This document shows, in pieces, positions 16,668-25,108 of a stretch of DNA of 58,831 nucleotides. A program made the translations under genes and the position numbers. Within the stretch, counting starts at the first letter, position 1; every line of letters starts with the position of its first letter. Where the stretch lies: NCBI GenBank assembly GCA_017545325.1, contig JAFWOX010000109.1, positions 1-58,831 on the forward strand, read 5' to 3'. Origin of the DNA: Oscillospiraceae bacterium. GTDB taxonomy: Bacteria; Bacillota_A; Clostridia; Oscillospirales; Oscillospiraceae. Below the pieces are notes generated by a model. It saw only the letters and a program-made list of their open reading frames with translations. It ran no database searches and was not told where the DNA came from.

Positions 16668-19016
16668 ATGATCGAGCAATGGAATGCGCTGCGCGACTAT
16701 GCGATCACCGGGGCGGAATTATACCATAAATACCTGGTTTCAGAAGGTAAAGGTTTTGCGGAAACCAAAGTGTCGGACTTTCAATGGGTCCATAATCAAG
16801 ATATTCTGCTTAAGCTGACCGGCAGGCTCTCCTCTACCGACGGTATTGAGATCCGTCTATTCACCAAGACCTTCACGAACGAGGAAATCCTACCCGTCCA
16901 TTACGACAGGGATCTGCGCACCCTCCTTGTGCGGCCTCGGGAAGATATCCGGGATGAATTTGTCGGGGTTTCTGCACAGAATATTCTGGTTGTTGCCGAT
17001 CTGAAATTTCTGGTTCGCCGGGTAAAAAAGTGGTATGAAGATCATCCCGATCCGTTAGCTCTTCCGGCAGTCTGTCCTGCAATCACTCCCGTATGGTCAG
17101 AGCTGTCCTCCGAAGCTTCCCCGGAACAGATGGAGGCAATAGAGGGTATTCTATCGCAGCCATTAAGCTACGTCTGGGGTGCTCCAGGAACAGGCAAGAC
17201 CCGATTTGTTTTGGCCCGCGCGGTACTGGCCTACTGTCTGCGGGGCAATCGGGTCCTGATCGTTGCCCCGACCAACAACGCAGTGGAACAGACCCTATAT
17301 GGCGTTTTATCCGTGTTGAAGGAAGCCGGCATCCCCCTGGATAAAGTCATCCGTTTGGGCGTTCCTTCTCATGAATTCTATCGGCAATATCCCGAAGTTT
17401 GTGAAAGCTTCTCCGCGGAGGATAATCTCAAAACGATCGAGCAGGATATCCTGTTTTATCGGCAGAGCCTGAACTATCTTTTTGCATCCGATTGGTACCA
17501 TGGAGCCAAAGCTGCTTTGCAGGATGCAGTTGATGCAGAAGCGAAGTATCGGCTTGATAGCGCAGAGATTGAAAAAGAAAACCGGCAGGATTGGGCTTTC
17601 CATACAGCTGAACTGGCCCGCTGCGCACCGTTGCAATCAAAGTTGGAGGAACTGTCTGCCCACAGGGCACGCCTGTCCGGATATTTGAACAAATCCCGGA
17701 ACAGGTTGGTTCTGCAGCTGATGCAGCACAAAATCGCGAATAAACGTTTGGAGTTGAAATCCGTTGACGCAGAACTCCGTCAGCTGGGCGAAGAATACCG
17801 TAAGCTGACTGGAGAAGCCGAGGAAGCAATGCAGCGGATCAACGAACGGGAAGGGCGAAAGAAGGCTCTTCAAGATTCGCTGGATATCGCAGTTTCCCAA
17901 TTGTCATCCCTTCCTCGCAGTCCATTTCAAGCAGTAAGCTTGGCTGATTTTGATCGTATTGTCCATTCTTCCTCATTTTCATCAGCCTTGTCGGATCATC
18001 TTCAGCAAGCTGCATTTGCTCTGCACGAAGCCGAAACCCTGCTGTACGAACGGGCACCCAGGTATGCCGGGATCACTGAAAAGTATGCAAAAGACAAGCT
18101 TCAGGATTTGGAAACGCGAAAAATGGAGCTAGAGGGCCAGACAGTCTCAGTCAGGTTGGAAAAATGTCTCGTGGCGGCGGTTACCGCCGACGCGTTCATC
18201 GGCAGGCTATCGGACAATCATGCCTTCCTTCCGTACCATGTATTTCTGGATGAAGCAGCTTATTGTCCGCTCATCAAATGTATTCCTCTGCTCAGTCTCG
18301 GCATTCCGCTTACCCTGCTGGGCGATCACAAGCAACTGCCGCCTGTTTGTGTAGCGCCCCCAGCTTTTTTAGCTGTACCAGCGCATTTCTCTGTGAGCCT
18401 TTGGGCGCAATCCGCTCTGTTTCTGGAGGAAGCTTTTTCCCTTTCCCCAGCTGATCTATCTCTGCTTTTCCACTCAAAAGACGATCCTCGCTTTCTCCGG
18501 CTTCACCGCTATTCCCTCACCTCATCGTTCCGATTCGGCAATCTTCTCGCTCAAGTTTTAGATCGTTATGTCTATGACATTGGTTTAGTCGGTAACGCCG
18601 AAGTCCGCACGTCCGTTCTTTTCGTCCATGTTCCGAAAACCAGAACCATAGGCAAAAACCACGAAAACGGGTCGGAAGCCTCAGCTGCCAAAGCCTTGGC
18701 GGACCACCTTGGCTCGGTTGATTTCGCCGTGCTCACTCCTTATGTTGATATGAAAAACTTGCTGATCAAAACGGGGATCTCACCGGAAAAAGTATTCACC
18801 ATCCACGGCTCACAAGGCCGGGAATGGGATACGGTCATTCTCTCCGTGGTGGAAACGACACACTCCGGTTTTCTTACACCGGTCTTGATCAACACTGCCG
18901 TCAGCCGGGCAAAGAAGCGCCTGATCCTTGTCTGTGATGCAGACTACTGGAAAACGCGGGACGAGCATCTGATTGGCGGGCTTCTTTCCTGTGCGATTCC
19001 CTTCGAAGCGGAATAA
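16668..19016 (+). CDS. Superfamily 1 (UPF1/DNA2-like) helicase
   Basis: A 782-residue protein. Walker A is GAPGTGKT (171-178) with a Q-motif-like SPEQMEAI before it; Walker B is D528-E529-A-A; motif III is LLGDHKQLPP (D553); motif V is HGSQGREWDTVI (from H713); motif VI is VSRAKKR (from V745). These are the motifs of UPF1-like SF1B helicases. Between motifs Ia and II lies a long region (about 240-500) predicted as helical or coiled-coil. Residues 1-145 match no domain I recognise, and I see no nuclease motif. GC is visibly lower than in the neighbouring genes and codon use differs, suggesting horizontal transfer. The start follows TAGGAGCAGAAAG. Next to a toxin-antitoxin pair, it may be a defence gene. 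Confidence 0.85.
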   Translation: MIEQWNALRDYAITGAELYHKYLVSEGKGFAETKVSDFQWVHNQDILLKLTGRLSSTDGIEIRLFTKTFTNEEILPVHYDRDLRTLLVRPREDIRDEFVGVSAQNILVVADLKFLVRRVKKWYEDHPDPLALPAVCPAITPVWSELSSEASPEQMEAIEGILSQPLSYVWGAPGTGKTRFVLARAVLAYCLRGNRVLIVAPTNNAVEQTLYGVLSVLKEAGIPLDKVIRLGVPSHEFYRQYPEVCESFSAEDNLKTIEQDILFYRQSLNYLFASDWYHGAKAALQDAVDAEAKYRLDSAEIEKENRQDWAFHTAELARCAPLQSKLEELSAHRARLSGYLNKSRNRLVLQLMQHKIANKRLELKSVDAELRQLGEEYRKLTGEAEEAMQRINEREGRKKALQDSLDIAVSQLSSLPRSPFQAVSLADFDRIVHSSSFSSALSDHLQQAAFALHEAETLLYERAPRYAGITEKYAKDKLQDLETRKMELEGQTVSVRLEKCLVAAVTADAFIGRLSDNHAFLPYHVFLDEAAYCPLIKCIPLLSLGIPLTLLGDHKQLPPVCVAPPAFLAVPAHFSVSLWAQSALFLEEAFSLSPADLSLLFHSKDDPRFLRLHRYSLTSSFRFGNLLAQVLDRYVYDIGLVGNAEVRTSVLFVHVPKTRTIGKNHENGSEASAAKALADHLGSVDFAVLTPYVDMKNLLIKTGISPEKVFTIHGSQGREWDTVILSVVETTHSGFLTPVLINTAVSRAKKRLILVCDADYWKTRDEHLIGGLLSCAIPFEAE

Positions 19017-19055
19017 AACCGCTTTGATCTTCCCATGTTTTTGGGAATACCTCTG

Positions 19056-19083
19056 TTGCGTTTCGTACAAAGGGAGATATAAT
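19056..19083 (+). promoter_or_regulatory. Promoter of the MntA/HepT pair
   Basis: TTGCGT (19056-19061), 16 bp, TATAAT (19078-19083); leader about 40 nt to the ATG at 19130. Confidence 0.65.
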
Positions 19084-19129
19084 AAAGGGAACAACTCGGC
19101 AGTATATTTGAAGGAAAGGCGTTTCCGAT

Positions 19130-19435
19130 ATGTCTGAGGATCTCGTTTATACCCTGGGCAAACTGAAAGCCGCATTGGATCCGGTATTTCAAGCCTACGG
19201 CGTCCGTTCCGCCGTGCTTTTCGGATCCTATGCCAAGGGCTGCGCTGATCGATCCAGCGACGTGGACATCCTGGTGGACAGCGGGCTGCGGGGCCTTCGT
19301 TTCTTTGGGCTTCTGGAAAGCGTCTCATCCGCCCTCCGGGTCCCGGTGGACCTGTTGGACGTGACCCAGATCGAGCCGGATTCCCGGATCGACCTGGAGA
19401 TCCAAAACAGCGGGGTACGGATTTATGGACAGTAG
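19130..19435 (+). CDS. mntA: MntA-type minimal nucleotidyltransferase antitoxin
   Basis: A 101-residue protein of the polymerase-beta-like MNT family. It carries the GSx10DxD signature: GSYAKGCADRSSDVDILVD. In characterised MntA/HepT systems the enzyme transfers AMP to a tyrosine of HepT and so neutralises it. The gene overlaps the HEPN gene by 11 bp, as expected for such a pair, and a GGAAAGG site lies upstream. The same family also includes MNT proteins of unknown role. Confidence 0.9.
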   Translation: MSEDLVYTLGKLKAALDPVFQAYGVRSAVLFGSYAKGCADRSSDVDILVDSGLRGLRFFGLLESVSSALRVPVDLLDVTQIEPDSRIDLEIQNSGVRIYGQ

Positions 19436-19745
19436 AGACAGGGAGATCCTGCACATTGAGACCATCCTGAGGTACTGCAAAGGGATAGATTCCTTAGCCG
19501 GGTTTGAAGCGGATCCGATGCGGGCAGATGCCACCGTGTTCAATCTGATGCAATTGGGAGAGCTGGCAAAGGAGAGACTGAGCGAGGAAGCGAAGGAAAA
19601 GCTTTCGGCCATCCCCTGGCAGCAGATCTATGGGATGCGGAATCGGATCGTGCATGGATATTCCGGCGTCAGTATGCAGATCGTATGGGATACCGTTTCG
19701 GAGGATCTGCCAGCTCTGCTGAAAGCCTTCCGGACGCTTCTTTGA
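19425..19745 (+). CDS. hepT: HepT-type HEPN (DUF86) toxin
   Basis: A 106-residue HEPN-fold protein. The RNase motif Rx4HxY is present as R-NRIV-H-GY (GMRNRIVHGY), so both catalytic Arg/His and the tyrosine that MntA modifies in known systems are intact. It starts inside the end of mntA. Expected role: ribonuclease or translation-blocking toxin kept silent by MntA. Confidence 0.9.
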   Translation: MDSRDREILHIETILRYCKGIDSLAGFEADPMRADATVFNLMQLGELAKERLSEEAKEKLSAIPWQQIYGMRNRIVHGYSGVSMQIVWDTVSEDLPALLKAFRTLL

Positions 19746-19760
19746 GGCTTGTGATCCCTT

Positions 19761-19800
19761 CGCCCCCGGCGTTGACGCCGGGGGCGCGCCGCATTATCAT
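19761..19800 (+). promoter_or_regulatory. Inverted repeat overlapping the promoter of the luxE-like operon
   Basis: Perfect arms CGCCCCCGGCG (19761-19771) and CGCCGGGGGCG (19776-19786) enclose TTGA. The -35 TTGACG (19772-19777) covers the loop and first two bases of the right arm; 17 bp on is TATCAT (19795-19800). The hairpin could be the end signal of hepT (no T-run) and the promoter may be nested in it. Confidence 0.55.
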
Positions 19801-19836
19801 AGAAGAAAAAGGATAGAAGGACAAGGGGGAGGCAGG

Positions 19837-20958
19837 ATGGACGCGACGGGGAGACTTTTCCGGTACAGGAAGGTATACGACGAGGCGGGGACGGAGGCGC
19901 TTTTCCTCCGGGCCATGGGGGAGAACGTGAAGCGGCATTACGCGGGCTGCCCGGAATATCGGGCCATCCTGGATTCCGCCGGGTTTTCCCCGACCGACCT
20001 GCGCAGCCGGGAGGACCTGGCCCGCCTGCCCTTCCTCACCACCCTGTACCTGAAGCGCCATGCCCTCCAAAGCGTTCGGGACGGGAAGCTCCTGGTCCGG
20101 GCGGAGTCCTCCGGTACCGGGGGGAAGCGCTCCCGGATCGGCTTCGACCTGCGATCCCTCTGGCTGGGGCTGCTGATGGTGATCCGGGTGGGCCGGGCGC
20201 GGAAGCTCTGGTCTCTCAAGCCCGCGAACTACGTCATCTTCGGCTACCCGCCCGGGAAAACCGGGGCCAGCAAGACCGCCTACGGCTTCACCTTCTTTGC
20301 GCCGGCCCTGAGGCGGACCTACGCCCTGGAGCATACCGGGGACGGGGGCTACGCCCTGTCCTGGGACAGGGTCATCCGGGAGCTCCGGCGCTGCTCCCGC
20401 TCCCCCTTTCCCCTGCGCACCATGGGCTTCCCCGCCTATACCTATTTCCTCCTCCGGGAGCTGAAAAGCCGGGGGATCCGCTGCCCGCAGCCCAAGGGAA
20501 GCATGGTGGCCCTGGGGGGCGGCTGGAAGCAGTTTTATGCGGAAAAGGCGGAAAAAGAGGATTTTTACGCCCTGGTGAAGGACGTGCTGGATATTGACGA
20601 AAGCGGGATCGTGGAATTCTTCGGGGCGGTGGAGCATCCGGTGCTGTATGCGGACTGCCCCTGCCACCGCTTCCACGTGCCGGTATACAGCCGGGTGATC
20701 ATCCGCAGCCCGGAGGACTTTTCCCCCGTACCGGAGGGACAGCCGGGGCTGGTGAATCTCCTGACCCCCATGATGCAGAGCGTGCCCCTGAGCAGCGTCA
20801 TGACGGACGATCTGGGGATCCTGCACCGGGAGCCCTGTCCCTGCGGGGCGGAATCCCCCTGGCTGGAGATCCTGGGCCGGGTGGGGATCAGCGACATCGT
20901 CACCTGCGCCGCCGGGGCGGAGGAATACCTGAAGGGGGAGAAGGAGGGGGAGCCATGA
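19837..20958 (+). CDS. LuxE-like acyl-protein synthetase
   Basis: A 373-residue member of the LuxE/acyl-protein synthetase family within the adenylate-forming enzymes. It has the phosphate-binding AESSGTGGKRSR motif (89-100), a GFPAYTYFLL segment, and the C-terminal PCPCGAESPWLEILGRVG motif typical of LuxE. In bioluminescent bacteria LuxE activates a fatty acid with ATP and passes it to LuxC for reduction to aldehyde. The next gene, which overlaps by 4 bp, is LuxC-like, so the pair likely forms a fatty-acid (or other acyl) reductase. No luciferase genes are present. GGGGGAGG precedes the ATG. Confidence 0.85.
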   Translation: MDATGRLFRYRKVYDEAGTEALFLRAMGENVKRHYAGCPEYRAILDSAGFSPTDLRSREDLARLPFLTTLYLKRHALQSVRDGKLLVRAESSGTGGKRSRIGFDLRSLWLGLLMVIRVGRARKLWSLKPANYVIFGYPPGKTGASKTAYGFTFFAPALRRTYALEHTGDGGYALSWDRVIRELRRCSRSPFPLRTMGFPAYTYFLLRELKSRGIRCPQPKGSMVALGGGWKQFYAEKAEKEDFYALVKDVLDIDESGIVEFFGAVEHPVLYADCPCHRFHVPVYSRVIIRSPEDFSPVPEGQPGLVNLLTPMMQSVPLSSVMTDDLGILHREPCPCGAESPWLEILGRVGISDIVTCAAGAEEYLKGEKEGEP

Positions 20959-22250
20959 TCCTTTATCGGGGAGAGCTCATGGAGGACAGCCGGCAGGAGG
21001 AGCTGCTGGCGGCCCTGGAAACGGACCTGTACGCGCCCCTGCGCCGGGGCGACCGGCTGGAGACGGAGACGGTGATCCGGGCCTTCGATTCCCTGGCCCG
21101 GCGTGTTCTGGCGGGGGAATTTGACGACGTCGTCCGTCCGCTGCTGGAGGCCTTCGGCATCGGGGAGGACCAGTTCCGGGAGATGGCCCGCCTCTTCTGC
21201 CGGGAGGGGCTGGAGCGGAAATGCGCCCTGGAGCTGGCCGATCCGCCTATCCTCCTGGAGGGGAACGTCCTCCGGGAGCGGCGGCCCCTGGGGGTGCTGC
21301 TGCATATCGCCGCCGGGAACGTGGACGCCCTCCCCGCCTACAGCGTTGCGGAGGGGCTCCTGGCGGGGAACGTGAACATCCTGAAGCTGCCCATGGGGGA
21401 TTCCGGCCTCAGCGTCCGCCTGCTCCATGAGCTGGTGAAAACGGAGCCCCGGCTGGGGAACTATATCTATGTTTTCGACGTGCCCTCCCTGGAGACGGAG
21501 ACCCTGCGGCGGCTGGCGGCGCTGGCGGACGGGGTGGCGGTCTGGGGCGGGGATGCGGCGGCGGCCGCCGCCCGGCAGCTCACCGATACGGATACGAAGC
21601 TCATCCTCTGGGGCCATAAGCTCTCCTTCGCCTATGCGGAGCCGGACGCGGAGGACGCGGACCTTTCCGCCCTGGCCCGGAGCGTGTGTCAGACGGAGCA
21701 GCTCCTGTGCTCTTCCTGCCAGGGTATCTTTTTGGATACGGCGGATCCGGAGGTCCAGCGGGCCTTCGGGGAACGGTTTTTCCCGATTTTCCGGGAAGCG
21801 AGCCGCCGGGCCGGGCCGCCGGATCTGGGCATGCGGGCGAAGAACGCCGTGAGCCTGTACACGGAGCGGCTGGAGGGCCGGGCCGGCCTGTATTCCGGGG
21901 ACGGGGTCACCCTCCGGCTCCTGGAGGGGGAGGACCTGGAGCTCTCCTGGCTGTACCGGGACCTTTGGATAAAGCGGCTGCCCCTGGAGCGGCTGTACGC
22001 CCTGCGGCGGTACAAGGGCCATCTTCAGACCGCCGCCGTCCTGGCCCCGGACCCGGCGAAACGCCGGGAGATCCGCAGGGTCCTGGCGGCTGCGGGGGTC
22101 TGCCGGATCACCGGGCCCGGGAACATGTCCCGGGCGGTATGCGGGGAGGCCCACGATGGGCTGTATCCCCTGCGGGAGTATACCCGGATCACGGAAACGG
22201 AGCTGACCGCCGGGGAGGCGGAGGCATGGAAAAGGAGCGGCAAAGCATGA
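20955..22250 (+). CDS. LuxC-like acyl-CoA/acyl-protein reductase
   Basis: A 431-residue member of the LuxC branch of the aldehyde dehydrogenase superfamily. Recognisable parts are ERRPLGVLLHIAAGNVDALPAYSV (residues about 108-131), GNVNILKLPMGDSGL, an NADPH-site-like WGGDAAA segment, and the nucleophile region LLCSSCQGIFLDT, with C252 aligning to the catalytic cysteine of the CSSPQ motif of LuxC. It would reduce an acyl group delivered by the LuxE-like partner to an aldehyde. It overlaps both neighbours by ATGA, indicating coupled translation. The product aldehyde's use is unknown here. Confidence 0.85.
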   Translation: MILYRGELMEDSRQEELLAALETDLYAPLRRGDRLETETVIRAFDSLARRVLAGEFDDVVRPLLEAFGIGEDQFREMARLFCREGLERKCALELADPPILLEGNVLRERRPLGVLLHIAAGNVDALPAYSVAEGLLAGNVNILKLPMGDSGLSVRLLHELVKTEPRLGNYIYVFDVPSLETETLRRLAALADGVAVWGGDAAAAAARQLTDTDTKLILWGHKLSFAYAEPDAEDADLSALARSVCQTEQLLCSSCQGIFLDTADPEVQRAFGERFFPIFREASRRAGPPDLGMRAKNAVSLYTERLEGRAGLYSGDGVTLRLLEGEDLELSWLYRDLWIKRLPLERLYALRRYKGHLQTAAVLAPDPAKRREIRRVLAAAGVCRITGPGNMSRAVCGEAHDGLYPLREYTRITETELTAGEAEAWKRSGKA

Positions 22251-22699
22251 ATCTGCAGATTCGCTATGGGGAGGACAGGGACAGGGAAGCCTGGGCCGCG
22301 CTGGACGGGCGCCTGTCCGAGGCGGAGTTCGCCCGCAAGGTGCGGGACCGCCGAAGCCTGGTGCTCCTGGAGGGAGAGCGGATCATCGGGATCCTCCGCT
22401 GGAGCCTGTTCTGGGACGAGATCCCCTTCTGCAATCTCCTGTATCTCGCGGAGGACCGGCGGGGCAGGGGATACGGAAGCCTGCTCATGGCCCGGTGGGA
22501 GCGGGAGCTGGCCGCCCAGGGCTGCGATATGGCGATGGTCTCCACCCAGTCGGACGAGACGGCCCAGCATTTTTACCGGAAGCTGGGATACCGGGACTGC
22601 GGCGGCTTTATCGTGGATATCCCCGGCCATGAGCAGCCCCTGGAGCTGATTTTCCTCAAAGGACTGGGGCGGGAAGAAGGACCGAAGCATGGGATTTGA
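22247..22699 (+). CDS. GNAT-family N-acetyltransferase
   Basis: A 150-residue GNAT protein. The acetyl-CoA loop is EDRRGRGYGSLLMARWERELAAQG, and the C-terminal STQSDETAQHFYRKLGYRDCG strand-helix is typical. The start at 22247 is inside the LuxC stop (ATGA) with AAAGGAGCGG upstream. It is the third gene of the operon; substrate unknown. Confidence 0.88.
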   Translation: MNLQIRYGEDRDREAWAALDGRLSEAEFARKVRDRRSLVLLEGERIIGILRWSLFWDEIPFCNLLYLAEDRRGRGYGSLLMARWERELAAQGCDMAMVSTQSDETAQHFYRKLGYRDCGGFIVDIPGHEQPLELIFLKGLGREEGPKHGI

Positions 22700-23333
22700 G
22701 CAAGTCTATTTCGTCAATGGAACGGCCTATGCGGGGAAGTCCACCCTGGTGAAGGCCCTGGCGGAGAAATATGACGGGATCCTCTGCGGGGAGAATTACC
22801 ATGACGTCCTCCTGCCGGAGCTGGACAGGGCGGAATTCCCCAACCTCTGCTGGAGCCGGGATCTGGAGGACTGGCGCGGCTTTATCCGCCGGACTCCGGA
22901 GGAATACGAGGCCTGGATCCTCGGGGTGACGAAGGAATGCGAGACCCTGGAGCTGCGGATCCTGGAAAAGCTGGCGAGGCAGGGGAGGCCGGTCTTCGTG
23001 GATACGAATATCTCCCCGGAGACCCTTCGGCAGATTTCGGATGACCGGCATGTTCTGATCCTGCTGGCGGACCCGGAGATCTCCGTCCGCCGCTTCTTTG
23101 AGCGGGAGGACCGGGAAAAGCAGTTCCTGTACCGCCTGCTCCTGGAGGAGCCGGATCCGTCGGCGGCCCTGGCCAACTTTCGGGCCTGTCTCAGCCGGAT
23201 CAACTCCCGGGCCAATTACGAACGGTTCCTCCGATCCGGCTTCCCGGTGCTGCTGCGGGACGAGGGCCGGACTCCGGCCCAGACCCTGGCCCTGGCGGAG
23301 CGGAGCTTTTCCCTGGGGGAGGCGGAGGCATGA
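22689..23333 (+). CDS. P-loop kinase-like ATPase
   Basis: A 214-residue protein with an N-terminal Walker A, VYFVNGTAYAGKSTLVKALAE, and a central FVDTNISPETL segment then HVLILLADPEISVRRFFERED, which resembles the lid and base-contact region of small-molecule or nucleoside kinases. I do not recognise a named family. It overlaps the acetyltransferase by 11 bp and the following permease by 4 bp, so it belongs to the same operon. Confidence 0.7.
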   Translation: MGFEQVYFVNGTAYAGKSTLVKALAEKYDGILCGENYHDVLLPELDRAEFPNLCWSRDLEDWRGFIRRTPEEYEAWILGVTKECETLELRILEKLARQGRPVFVDTNISPETLRQISDDRHVLILLADPEISVRRFFEREDREKQFLYRLLLEEPDPSAALANFRACLSRINSRANYERFLRSGFPVLLRDEGRTPAQTLALAERSFSLGEAEA

Positions 23334-24436
23334 AGGGGATCATGGGCTTCATCCGCCGGGAGCCGGTGCTGGTGATCGCTGCCCTGGCGGCGGCGGTGAG
23401 CTGCTGCTTCGTGCCCCCGGACCGGGGATACCTGGCCTATTTCGACCTGCGGACCCTGGCCCTGCTGTACTGCCTCATGACCGTGGTGGCGGGGCTGAAC
23501 CGGGCGGGGCTTTTCTCCCGGCTGGCGGGAGCCCTCTGCGCCCGGGCGGGGAGCGTCCGCCGTCTGGGCCTGGCGCTGGTGCTCCTGAGCTTCTTTTCCT
23601 CCATGCTCATCACCAATGACGTGGCCCTGCTCACCTTCGTCCCCTTCGCCGGGGCGGTGCTGACCCTTGCCCGGCGGCCCGGGGACCTGAGCCGGGTGGT
23701 GGTGCTCCAGACCGTCGCCGCCAACCTGGGCAGCATGCTCACCCCCGTGGGCAATCCCCAGAATCTGTACCTCTATTCCCGGTACGGCTTCTCCATGGGG
23801 CAGTTCCTGGGGATCACCTTCCCCCTCTGGTGCGCTTCCCTGGTCCTCTGCGCCGCCGCCTGCCTGCTGCTGCCCGGCGCGGCCCTGGAGCGGGGCCCTG
23901 AGCAGGCGTCCGGGGAAGTGGGAAAGCAGGTCTGGCTCCATGCCGGTCTCTTTCTCCTCTGCCTGCTGACGGTGCTGCGCATCCTCCCCTGGCCCTTCAT
24001 GCTGGGGGGCGTGCTCCTGAGCCTGCTTTTCGCGGACCGGAGGCTGCTGGGGAAGGCGGATTTCTTCCTGCTCCTCACCTTCGCGGCCTTCTTCCTCTTT
24101 TCCGGGAACCTGGCCCGGATCCCCGGGGTGAGCGAGGCCTTGAGAAGGCTGATGCGGGGGCGGGAATACGGCGTCTCCCTCCTGGCCAGCCAGGTGATCA
24201 GCAATGTGCCCGCCGCCCTGCTCCTCTCCGGCTTCACCGAGGCGGGCCGGGAGCTGGTGCTGGGGGTGGATATCGGCGGCCTGGGGACGCCCATCGCCAG
24301 TCTGGCCAGCCTCATCGGCCTGAAGCTCTATTCCCGGACGGAGGGGGCGAAGCCCGGGCGCTTCCTGCTGGAGTTCCTGGGGGTGAATCTGGTCCTGCTG
24401 GGGCTGCTGACCCTGGCAAAAACGCTGCTGGCATAG
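23330..24436 (+). CDS. SLC13/ArsB-type anion permease
   Basis: A 368-residue membrane protein with about ten segments. Two half-repeats carry the ion-transporter superfamily signatures: SSMLITNDVALLTFVPFAG with VGNPQNLYLYSRYGFSMGQFL in the first, and LASQVISNVPAALLLSGFTEAG in the second. Family members move citrate, dicarboxylates, sulfate or arsenite. Gene overlap with the kinase ties it to the luxE-like operon; a carboxylate substrate would fit an acyl-reducing pathway, but this is inference. Confidence 0.82.
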   Translation: MKGIMGFIRREPVLVIAALAAAVSCCFVPPDRGYLAYFDLRTLALLYCLMTVVAGLNRAGLFSRLAGALCARAGSVRRLGLALVLLSFFSSMLITNDVALLTFVPFAGAVLTLARRPGDLSRVVVLQTVAANLGSMLTPVGNPQNLYLYSRYGFSMGQFLGITFPLWCASLVLCAAACLLLPGAALERGPEQASGEVGKQVWLHAGLFLLCLLTVLRILPWPFMLGGVLLSLLFADRRLLGKADFFLLLTFAAFFLFSGNLARIPGVSEALRRLMRGREYGVSLLASQVISNVPAALLLSGFTEAGRELVLGVDIGGLGTPIASLASLIGLKLYSRTEGAKPGRFLLEFLGVNLVLLGLLTLAKTLLA

Positions 24437-24447
24437 GAGGCAGGGCC

Positions 24448-25020
24448 ATGTGCGGACGGTTTCAATTCACCGCCGACGATCCGGATGAGCGGATCGCGGC
24501 GATTCTGGATATACTGGAGCGCACTTCCCCGGGGAAGTATGCCCTGGGGGAGATCGGCCCCGGCTTGCCGGCTCCCGCGGTGATCGCCCGGGGGGAGCGG
24601 CTCTCCCCCATCCCCGCGGTCTTCGGCTTCACCGGACGGGAAGGCGGGAAGCTTCTGATCAATGCCCGGAGCGAGACCGCCGGGGAGAAGCCCGCCTTTG
24701 CGGACTGCCTCCGTTCCCGGCGGATCGTCTTGCCCGCCAACGCCTTTTTCGAATGGAGCCGGGAGACCCGGGAGAAGTACCGCTTCACCGTGCCGGGGCT
24801 CTCCTTCTTTTATCTGGGGGGCCTGTACCGGCGGGAGGGGGAGGAGATCCGCTTCGTCATCCTCACCCGGGCGGCCAGCGCGGACATGGCTCCGGTGCAT
24901 CACCGGATGCCCCTGATCCTGGGGCCGGAGGCGGTGCGCCCCTGGCTCACCCGGGAGACGGAGGCCCGGGCTATGCTCGCCGGGGAGCCGCCCCGGCTGG
25001 CCGCGGAGCGGGCATTCTAG
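24448..25020 (+). CDS. SRAP-domain protein (YedK/HMCES family)
   Basis: A 190-residue SOS-response-associated peptidase. The protein starts MCGRFQFT, giving the catalytic Cys2 exposed after Met removal, and contains the conserved INARSET (Asn/Arg), LPANAFFEWS (Glu) and VHHRMPLIL (His) motifs. YedK/HMCES forms a covalent link to abasic sites in single-stranded DNA and protects them. The AGGAGG site is 11 bp past the permease stop, so it may be the last gene of the operon. Length is slightly below the 220 usual for YedK. Confidence 0.93.
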   Translation: MCGRFQFTADDPDERIAAILDILERTSPGKYALGEIGPGLPAPAVIARGERLSPIPAVFGFTGREGGKLLINARSETAGEKPAFADCLRSRRIVLPANAFFEWSRETREKYRFTVPGLSFFYLGGLYRREGEEIRFVILTRAASADMAPVHHRMPLILGPEAVRPWLTRETEARAMLAGEPPRLAAERAF

Positions 25021-25038
25021 AAAATACCCCTGGGGGCT

Positions 25039-25067
25039 TGCGTTTCCCCTCTGTGGATAGTAAAATA
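25039..25067 (+). promoter_or_regulatory. Promoter of the glycyl radical enzyme operon
   Basis: TTGCGT (25039-25044), 17 bp, TAAAAT (25062-25067), in a short AT-rich gap after the SRAP gene. Confidence 0.55.
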
Positions 25068-25108
25068 TATATTGGGTCGGTATAGACGGGCCCATGGAGG
25101 ATAGGACA

